Assembly (NCBI RefSeq): GCF_000337215.1 | Contig: NZ_AOHZ01000075.1 | Coordinates: forward strand, 2,371 to 66,370 | Length of the DNA stretch: 64,000 nucleotides | Direction: 5' to 3' | Source: Natronolimnohabitans innermongolicus JCM 12255 | Lineage (GTDB): Archaea; Halobacteriota; Halobacteria; Halobacteriales; Natrialbaceae | Shown: positions 24,998 through 31,204 of the stretch, one piece after another | Position numbering within the stretch: the stretch's first letter is position 1 | Layout of the letters: each line of letters opens with the position of its first letter | Position numbers and translations under genes: made by a program | Notes under the pieces: generated by a model | Told to the model about the DNA's origin: nothing | Databases searched by the model: none | What the model saw: the letters and a program-made list of their open reading frames with translations, nothing else

Positions 24998-27694
24998 TCA
25001 CCGGGGTGGAACGAGCGGCGACTGATTTAACAGGTTCACCAATCGGGTTCCATCGACGAGTTCGAGTCGGTCGCCGTACGTTCGGGCCTCGTCGCGTGCC
25101 GGTTGGGTAAACGAGGAACTCGTGACGACGATGGCCCTGTCGAAGCCGCGCGGTAAGAGTCCCCCCGTTTCGCGGACGACGCCGTTGCTGACCGTGTTGT
25201 CGGCCGCGTAGTTCTTGACCTGAATGGCGATCCGTTCTCGTCCATTTTCCGCGACGACGTCGATGCCCATGTCGCCCGTCTGCTTTTCGACGACGGTTCG
25301 GTAGCCCATCTCCGCCCAGAGGTCGCCGATCAGCACCTCGAAGTCGGCCCAGTGAAACGAGTGGAGATCGGCGGTCGTCCAGATGGCCTCCTCCATCCGG
25401 GAGATTCGGTTCACGTGTTCCGCGAGGATCGACGAGTCCCGTTGCTCGAGCGCTCGCCGAACCGCGGCTCGGAGCGTTCCGTCGTCGATTCCAGTGTACT
25501 CCGGTCGGTTTCGATCCCGGAACGAGTCAACCGCTCGCACCTGCTCCTGGAGGGTTTCGCACGCACGTACCGTCTCGGAGAGGCGCCGCGGCGGTTCCCG
25601 TCGGTTCCGAACGGCGTCGGCGAGTTGCTCCCAGCAGTCGTCGGTTTCGACGCGCCCCCACTCGTCGACGCGAGCGAGTCGCTCGACGAGTTCGGTAGTC
25701 CTCTCACAGCGACTGAGTTCGGCCGTCACGTCGGCGTCGTCGTCGGTCTCGGCCACCGCGAGCGACTCGAGTTGCGATCGCAACGCGGCCACGCCCGGAG
25801 CGCCGGCGTAGGGGCCGAGGTCCTGAAGCAGGTCATCACGCTCTTCGGCCCGCTCGAGCGTTTCGGCGGCGGTCTGAAGCTGTTCCCGACGGGTGACGAT
25901 CTCGGCGGTCGATCCCGTTCGAACCTCGTCTCGAGCGGCGGCTATCACGTCTACGATGGGGTCGGCGCGTACCGGCGTGTCGAGTCGTTCGTGCCGCGTC
26001 TCGACCCGCTCTGCCCTGTCGAGGAGGTTCTCGTAGGCGTCGAGGGTGTTCTCGAACCGCTCGAGCGTCGCTTCGATTTCGTCGAACGGCGCGTCGGCAC
26101 TCGGTCGGACGTTCTCGGGGAGCGTTTCGAGGCCGGTCGTCCCGCCGTCCAGCCTCACTGCCAACTCGTCACAGCGCGACTCGAGTCGGTCGAACGATTC
26201 GGCGGCTCGCGTTCGTCGACGGCTGTCGTACGCGCGTTTCCCGGCGTAGCCGGTTGCGCCGGCGACGACGCCGAGACCGGTGCCACCGACGAGGAGGTCC
26301 GCCCCGTTCTGCCGTCGTTCGGCGCTCTCGAGGGCCTCCTCCGCTCGGTCGTACTCGCCCGCTTCGAGAGATGCTCGCGCGTCGTCCACCTTTCCCGGCT
26401 TGCCGAAGTACGCCGCCAGCGTCGCCGACAGCCGACCGAACGTCCCCTGCTCGTCGACTTCCTCGATCCGGCTACCGACGGCCGCTCGCCGACCGACGTA
26501 GGACGTGATCTCGGTTCGATCGGCGACGTAGAATCGATCCGTTCCGATCGCCCAGCCGTCGATCGTCGTCGCGAGCGCGTGCTCACCGAGTCGATCCCCC
26601 GTCGCCGGATCGAGGAAGACGAGTTCGTCCCCGTCGACCACGGCGACCAGCAGTCCGTCGAGGATCCCGGCGCGCCAGACCGGACCGAGGTCCGCGCTCC
26701 AGACGATCGACTCGCGCTCGAGATCGATCGCGGTGAGCCCGCCGACCGAACTCACGTACCAGTTGTCCGCCCGGGTAAACGCCGCCGTCGCGGTCCCCTC
26801 GAGCGTCGTCTCGGCGATCGAGAACCGGTCGCGTCCGTCGGCCGGATCGTACGCCGAGACGGAACCCTCGAACTCGGGGAGCAACACGGTATCGTCGACG
26901 ATCGACGGGAAGTCGAAGTTGCCCGCCGGCGTTCGTTCCCAGCGGAGCGCGCCCGACTCGAGGTTCCGACACTGCAGCGTCCGCGGCTCGATCGTCAACT
27001 CGAACTCCGGGAAGCCCGACCACGCTCCGTTCATGACGTAGAACTGGCCGTTGTCGCGGTCGACGACGGGCGCGTAGAACCCGGATCCGTGCGCTTCCCA
27101 CTCCTTTCGCCCCGTCTCGCGGTCGAACGCCTCGACGGCGCCGCCGTCGTCATCGGTTCGGTGCCGATAGTCCCCCTCGTAGGTGATCGAACTCACGAGA
27201 AACAGGTCCTCGCCTACCGACGCCCGAGTCGGGTGTCGCCCCGCCGTCTCCCGGCGCCACCGTTCGCTGCCGTCGTCTCTCGAAACGGCGAACACCGTCT
27301 CCGTGCCGGAAATCACCAGCGTCTCCTCGAGAACGGCGGGCTGACTGAGTTGCTCGTCGTAGCCGGCGAGCCACTCGACCGATCCCGTCTCCGCGTCGAC
27401 GGCGGCGAGAAATGCGTCGTACTCGCCGAACCCCGCCGACTCCCTGTTGTGAACGGTATAGATCGTCGATCCGGCGACGGTCATGCGCTGACTACCTGGA
27501 ACAGTCTCTCCGGAGACGTTCCAGTCCGACGGCGGGTCGGCGATGATATTCGCAGTCCACTCCGCGACCGGCGGAAGGCCGTACGCCGCCGCGGCGTCGT
27601 CCGGCGCTCCCCGAACGCGGTCCATCCCGGTCGCGGCGCCGACCACGCCGAGCGTCGCCGCCCCACCTGTCAGAAGAAAATCCCGTCGAAACAT
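24998..27694 (-). CDS. exported beta-propeller, membrane helix, coiled coil and Mrr restriction endonuclease fusion
   Basis: An 898-residue protein from MFRRDFLLTGGAATLGVVGA, a twin-Arg-like signal. Residues about 40-405 are a PQQ-type propeller with repeats such as AAVDAETGSVEW, FAVSRDDGSERW and EAFDRETGRKEW. Residues 464-484 (GADLLVGGTGLGVVAGATGYA) form a hydrophobic segment followed by KRAYDSRRRTR, which should keep the rest inside the cell. Residues 490-770 are helical and acidic. Residues 778-898 are an Mrr-type nuclease: FHWADFEVLIGDLW, GYRTVVEKQTGDMGIDVV with catalytic Asp812, and IQVKNY with Gln825 and Lys827. The active site looks complete. The promoter and a palindrome directly before 27694 support this start rather than an upstream ATG. 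The role is unknown; a sensor-linked defence or DNA-uptake nuclease is inferred. Confidence 0.85.
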   Translation of the reverse strand: MFRRDFLLTGGAATLGVVGAATGMDRVRGAPDDAAAAYGLPPVAEWTANIIADPPSDWNVSGETVPGSQRMTVAGSTIYTVHNRESAGFGEYDAFLAAVDAETGSVEWLAGYDEQLSQPAVLEETLVISGTETVFAVSRDDGSERWRRETAGRHPTRASVGEDLFLVSSITYEGDYRHRTDDDGGAVEAFDRETGRKEWEAHGSGFYAPVVDRDNGQFYVMNGAWSGFPEFELTIEPRTLQCRNLESGALRWERTPAGNFDFPSIVDDTVLLPEFEGSVSAYDPADGRDRFSIAETTLEGTATAAFTRADNWYVSSVGGLTAIDLERESIVWSADLGPVWRAGILDGLLVAVVDGDELVFLDPATGDRLGEHALATTIDGWAIGTDRFYVADRTEITSYVGRRAAVGSRIEEVDEQGTFGRLSATLAAYFGKPGKVDDARASLEAGEYDRAEEALESAERRQNGADLLVGGTGLGVVAGATGYAGKRAYDSRRRTRAAESFDRLESRCDELAVRLDGGTTGLETLPENVRPSADAPFDEIEATLERFENTLDAYENLLDRAERVETRHERLDTPVRADPIVDVIAAARDEVRTGSTAEIVTRREQLQTAAETLERAEERDDLLQDLGPYAGAPGVAALRSQLESLAVAETDDDADVTAELSRCERTTELVERLARVDEWGRVETDDCWEQLADAVRNRREPPRRLSETVRACETLQEQVRAVDSFRDRNRPEYTGIDDGTLRAAVRRALEQRDSSILAEHVNRISRMEEAIWTTADLHSFHWADFEVLIGDLWAEMGYRTVVEKQTGDMGIDVVAENGRERIAIQVKNYAADNTVSNGVVRETGGLLPRGFDRAIVVTSSSFTQPARDEARTYGDRLELVDGTRLVNLLNQSPLVPPR

Positions 27695-27697
27695 ACG

Positions 27698-27731
27698 CTC
27701 TTCGCGAAGAGAGACTCTTCGCGAGATTAAA
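27698..27731 (-). promoter_or_regulatory. promoter and operator palindrome of the propeller-nuclease gene
   Basis: On the minus strand a TTTAAT box (27726-27731) is followed by CTCGCGAAGAG and a perfect 14-bp palindrome CTCTTCGCGAAGAG (27698-27711) ending three bases before the ATG. CTCTTCGCGA is repeated 17 bp apart. A site over the transcription start would suit repression. Confidence 0.5.
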
Positions 27732-27887
27732 CGCTTGGGTCGGCGCCGCGGACGAATCACTCGACGGCGTCGGGCTCGTCGCTCTCGAGCAGCCGTTTCG
27801 AACGCGATGGAACGTCGATCCGACTCGGTGTGCGAGGCGGTCCGCGTCGTCGAGACGAAGCGGCCGGTGACTCGAGAGCCGCTCTCG

Positions 27888-28532
27888 CTACCGGTTTGCG
27901 TCCGCGATCGGTTTCTCGTAGACGTACTCTTCGAGTCCCGCGGCCAGCCCGTTCGGCCGCCTCGAAACGGGGTCGAACCCCCGCGATTCGGCGAACGAGC
28001 GGCCGCCGTCGTTGTCCGCGAGGACGGCCAGTCGGAGTCGATCGAACGACCCCCGAAGCTCGTCCTCGAGGGCGGTCACGAGCGCCGTTCCGGTGCCGTC
28101 GCGCCAGACGTCCGGACTGACGTGGAGGCGCGCGAGGTAGGCGACCGAATCGTCCTCCGGCCACGGTATCGCGTGGACGAATCCGGCGCACTCGCGGTCG
28201 AACTCGGTGCGGTCCGCGTCGGGTCGTCCGCCGTCGGTCCTGGAGTTCGCTTCGGCGTTCACGGCGGCGCTTGGTCCGTCGACGGTCGTCTCCCTGGTGT
28301 GCGTCCCGCGGTCCGCGGTTCGCGGCTCGGCGACGAGAAAAACAGCATCGGCGCGGTCCGTCGTCCCCGCTATCGCCGACTCGAGGTCGCCGAGTGCGTA
28401 CCACTCGTCGACGACGTCGTCGACCCGCTCGGCGCCGAGAATGTCGTCGTAGGCGGCGTGCCAGCTGGCGCGGGCGGTCTCGTGAATCGCCCAGACGTCC
28501 TCGAGCGTCGCCGGCCGCACGTCTCGCGTCAC
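27888..28532 (-). CDS. GNAT family N-acetyltransferase, paralogue with acidic insert
   Basis: A 214-residue acetyltransferase related to the gene at 24352-24864: it shares ASWHAAYDDILGAERVDDVVDEWY and the CoA motif SPDVWRDGTGTALVTALEDEL, and ends GRSFAESRGFDPV. It carries an insert of about 40 polar residues (near 80-115, including PSAAVNAEANSRTDGG) missing from the shorter one. The propeller-nuclease lies between the two, on the same strand. Confidence 0.88.
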   Translation of the reverse strand: MTRDVRPATLEDVWAIHETARASWHAAYDDILGAERVDDVVDEWYALGDLESAIAGTTDRADAVFLVAEPRTADRGTHTRETTVDGPSAAVNAEANSRTDGGRPDADRTEFDRECAGFVHAIPWPEDDSVAYLARLHVSPDVWRDGTGTALVTALEDELRGSFDRLRLAVLADNDGGRSFAESRGFDPVSRRPNGLAAGLEEYVYEKPIADANR

Positions 28533-28702
28533 GTGTCGGTGTAGTGGGCCGACGACAAAAAGTCCGTGGCCGGCCCGTGAGCGGTGTTACAGGCGCTGAT
28601 ACGTTCGTTTGCGACTTTCTCGAGCTCGTTGTATATCGGTCAGTTTGGTCGTTCGATGTGGCCGGTTCCGGTCGATGGCATCCCGTGTTCGGCGTCGCCG
28701 CC

Positions 28703-29122
28703 TCACTCGACCGTAAACGTCTCCGAATCGATCCGATCGCCGCCGACCCAACACTCCTTGGCGAACCAGGCGAAGTAGCCCACGACTCCGAGCGTGAGGA
28801 CGGCCTCGAGCGGGCCGAGTCCGGTGATGCCGTCGCCGGTGAGGAGACTCGCCGCGCTGACGACGCCCCAGCCGACCGCGAGCAGGCCGATCGCGATGCC
28901 GGCGAGGCGCGGCCACTCGAGGGTGGTCGAGCCGAGGAGGACGCGCTCCCAGCGGCCGGCGGCGAACATCGCGAGGCCGACGAGGGCGAGCCAGACGACG
29001 ACGCCGACCGTTCCGGGGGTCGTCGGCACGCCGAGGACGACGACGAAGCTGGCGGCCAGCAACAGCGTGACGAATCCGCCGCCGACGAGGCCGTGGCGAA
29101 TCACGCGCTTCTGTGCGTTCAT
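28703..29122 (-). CDS. small four-helix membrane protein
   Basis: A 139-residue protein with four predicted membrane segments (about 12-30, 38-55, 70-92 and 103-120) and a short acidic C-terminus (GGDRIDSETFTVE). The N-terminus MNAQKRVIRHG is positive and should be inside. No conserved catalytic or ligand residues are apparent, and I do not recognise the family. It is a single gene; the GNAT start lies about 170 bp downstream. Confidence 0.7.
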   Translation of the reverse strand: MNAQKRVIRHGLVGGGFVTLLLAASFVVVLGVPTTPGTVGVVVWLALVGLAMFAAGRWERVLLGSTTLEWPRLAGIAIGLLAVGWGVVSAASLLTGDGITGLGPLEAVLTLGVVGYFAWFAKECWVGGDRIDSETFTVE

Positions 29123-29361
29123 CGGCCGCCAGTTCGGACGCCGTCGTCGTTAACCGTTCGGATCGCTAGCGTGATGCCGCCCGGACGGTGTGAGAGTGTG
29201 CCGGTCGATTCTCGGTGGGGCGTCGGGGACCGGGTCGGTGGCGAAATCGGAATCGAGACGGCCCAACTGGATCGAACTGACGCCGCACAGGGACTCATAC
29301 GGGTTACCGTCCGTCAGTTCCGGCGCAACCGCCGCTCGGGTCGCAGTTGCGCCGGGACATC

Positions 29362-29380
29362 GGTACAGCAATCCGTCTCA
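29362..29380 (+). repeat. dispersed repeat, family B, copy 1
   Basis: GGTACAGCAATCCGTCTCA. It matches TACAGCAGTCCGTCTCA at 62888-62904 with one mismatch and, inverted, 31093-31109. With the latter it bounds the FAD enzyme and S14-paralogue genes. Confidence 0.6.
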
Positions 29381-29460
29381 CTCGTCGTCGCATGCTGGCG
29401 GCGGTTTCGGCTGGTGGCCGGAGGGGCGTCCATCACCCATCAGTGTTGCACTGCACCGTA

Positions 29461-29490
29461 GTTATTAATATAGGTAGTCGAAATAATAAC
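29461..29490 (+). promoter_or_regulatory. TATA box with flanking inverted repeat before the FAD gene
   Basis: TTATTAATA at 29462-29470 is a plausible TATA box. The same bases form the left arm of GTTATTA - 16 nt - TAATAAC, a perfect inverted repeat that would place a regulator over promoter and transcription start. The GTG start lies 13 nt after the right arm. Confidence 0.5.
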
Positions 29491-29502
29491 AGTCGAGAAC
29501 CA

Positions 29503-30756
29503 GTGGTTGACACGACTGTGACGATCGTCGGCGGCGGGGTACACGGCGTCCACCTGGCGATCAGACTGCTCGAATCGGGACTCGTCGATCGATCCGAACT
29601 GCGAATCGTCGAACCGGACGGCCTCCTCGGCGGCTTTCGTCGCAAGTGCGCCCAGTGTGGCATGGCCGAACTCAGGTCGCCGTTCGTCCACCACGTCGAC
29701 TCGGATCCGTTCTCGCTGCGAGACTTCGCTCGTCGCCGAAACCGCGGCGACGAACTCGTCGGAAGCGAGGTGGGTGCCGATCGGCCGACGCTCTCGTTGT
29801 TCTTCGATCATGCCGATGCGGTCTGTGAGCGGGTCGATCTCGAATCGCTCGTCGTCGAGGCGGCCGTCACCGACGTCACCGACAGCGGCGATCGTGTCGT
29901 CCTCGAGACGTCGGCCGGCCGCCACACTACGCGGTGGTGTCTCCTCGCCGTCGGCCACGATCGGTCCCATACCTGTCCAGACTGGGCGGCAGACCTTCCA
30001 GCGTCGGCACCGGTCTCGCACGTCTGGGATCGCGAGTTCGATCCCGACGCGATCGACGAATTCGCTTCGGCCGGCGTCGTCGGCGGCGGAATCACGGCGG
30101 CGCAGGTTGCGACCATGCTCGCACAACCGGGTCGAGACGTGACGCTGTTCGCTCGGAGCCCGTTTCGCGTCGAATCCCTCGAGGCCGGGACCGACTGGAT
30201 GCATTTCTCGGGACCCGTCGCGGACCTCCGAGAACTGCCGCCGGCGTCCGAGGACCGGGCTCGAACGGTCGCCGACGCGCGCCACGACGGCGCCATGCCG
30301 CCGTACGTCTTTCGTCGGTTGCGGCGGGCGATCGATACGGGCTCGGTCGCCCTCGAGCGAACGGCGATCACGACTGCGACCGCGGCCGGCGGCACCGTCG
30401 TCGTCACCTGTCGGGACGGCACTGCACGGTGTCTCGACCGGCTCGTCTGTGCGACGGGCTTCGACTCGCCGTACGACGGTGCGTTGTTCTCTCGCCTCCG
30501 GGCTGATCCGTCGCTTCGGACCGGATACCGAGGTGCGCCGGTGCTCGAAGACGACACGCTCCGCTGGCTTCGGGCCGACGGCTCGCCGTCGCGGATCGCG
30601 GTCTCCGGCGTCGCCGCCCAGCAGGCCCTCGGTCCGTTCGCCCGCAACGTCATCGGCGCCCGGCGAGCCGGGACGGTCGTTCTCGACTGGCTCGACGACG
30701 AACTCGAAACGTCGCCATCAGCTTCGGGGTCGTCCGCCGTTCGAACACGTGAGTAG
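29503..30756 (+). CDS. FAD/NAD(P)-binding oxidoreductase
   Basis: A 417-residue flavoprotein starting with GTG at 29503, just before TVTIVGGGVHGVHLAIRLLE (FAD-binding GxGxxG). A second dinucleotide site is SAGVVGGGITAAQVATMLAQ near the middle. KCAQCGMAELRSPFVHHVDSD carries a CxxC and the H-x-R-S-P-x-V-x-H pattern seen in N-monooxygenase-like (SidA/PvdA-related) proteins, so hydroxylation of an amine is possible but not shown. Upstream frames extend to 29347 but lack protein-like sequence and cross the promoter. It is followed in the same direction by the zinc-poor S14 paralogue, 168 bp on. Confidence 0.82.
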   Translation: MVDTTVTIVGGGVHGVHLAIRLLESGLVDRSELRIVEPDGLLGGFRRKCAQCGMAELRSPFVHHVDSDPFSLRDFARRRNRGDELVGSEVGADRPTLSLFFDHADAVCERVDLESLVVEAAVTDVTDSGDRVVLETSAGRHTTRWCLLAVGHDRSHTCPDWAADLPASAPVSHVWDREFDPDAIDEFASAGVVGGGITAAQVATMLAQPGRDVTLFARSPFRVESLEAGTDWMHFSGPVADLRELPPASEDRARTVADARHDGAMPPYVFRRLRRAIDTGSVALERTAITTATAAGGTVVVTCRDGTARCLDRLVCATGFDSPYDGALFSRLRADPSLRTGYRGAPVLEDDTLRWLRADGSPSRIAVSGVAAQQALGPFARNVIGARRAGTVVLDWLDDELETSPSASGSSAVRTRE

Positions 30757-30924
30757 TCGGGCGTCGTCGATTCGATGTTCGCCTCGCACCGAACACGGGC
30801 TCCCCGAATTTTAATAAACCATCCTCTGCTATTAGCAACTTATTTTCCCCTCGAGCCTGTACCCTGCCTACGGCGATCGGCGCAACGGAACGAGGCCATA
30901 GCGCGCCACGTCGCTGAGACACCG

Positions 30925-31095
30925 ATGACTGACGACACTGAATCCACGGACGAAGCGGAGGAACGAACAGGTCAAACCCGCGTCTGCAGAGCGACCGGTC
31001 GCGAGCAAGGACTAATCGGCAAGTACGATATCTGGTTAAGTCGACAGGCGTTTCGCGAGATGGCTCGCGATATCGGCTTTCGAAAGTACGACTGA
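30925..31095 (+). CDS. 30S ribosomal protein S14 paralogue lacking most zinc ligands
   Basis: A 56-residue protein that aligns with archaeal S14 (about 55-58 residues) over its full length: GREQGLIGKYDIWLSRQAFREMARDIGFRKYD is the S14 core. Normal archaeal S14 binds zinc with CxxC and CxxC. Here the four positions are Cys21, Thr24, Ser39 and Ala42, so zinc cannot bind in the usual way. Bacteria keep comparable zinc-free ribosomal paralogues for zinc shortage; a similar role here is inferred. The stop codon TGA begins a dispersed repeat. A TATA-like ttttaataaa lies about 110 nt upstream. Confidence 0.88.
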   Translation: MTDDTESTDEAEERTGQTRVCRATGREQGLIGKYDIWLSRQAFREMARDIGFRKYD

Positions 31096-31109
31096 GACGG
31101 ACTGCTGTA
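31093..31109 (-). repeat. dispersed repeat, family B, copy 2 (with following palindrome)
   Basis: TGAGACGGACTGCTGTA starts at the stop codon of the S14 paralogue. It is continued by inverted repeats: TTACCGCCG (31115-31123) with CGGCGGTAA (31147-31155), and CTGCTGTA with TACAGTAG (31161-31168, one mismatch). The whole 75-nt unit lies between convergent genes and probably also ends transcription. Confidence 0.6.
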
Positions 31110-31204
31110 ACGATTTACCGCCGATCGCCGAACCCGTCCTGTCGACCGGCGGTAATTGACTACAGTAGACCGTATGAGCGAGTAAGCGCCCGTTCGACCG
31201 CCGA

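Larger units (their letters stand above)
29123..29502. other. divergent intergenic region with palindromes and a dispersed repeat
   Basis: No gene is seen. It holds a perfect 10-bp inverted repeat CCGGCGCAAC / GTTGCGCCGG (29330-29339 and 29346-29355), then a family B repeat copy at 29362-29380, then an AT-rich promoter with the inverted repeat GTTATTA / TAATAAC at 29461-29490. Confidence 0.55.

Noticed and set aside
25352-27730. 792-codon plus-strand frame opposite the propeller-nuclease gene
   Set aside because: Rich in Arg/Val/Gly with no domain; the opposite strand has signal, propeller repeats and an intact Mrr site.
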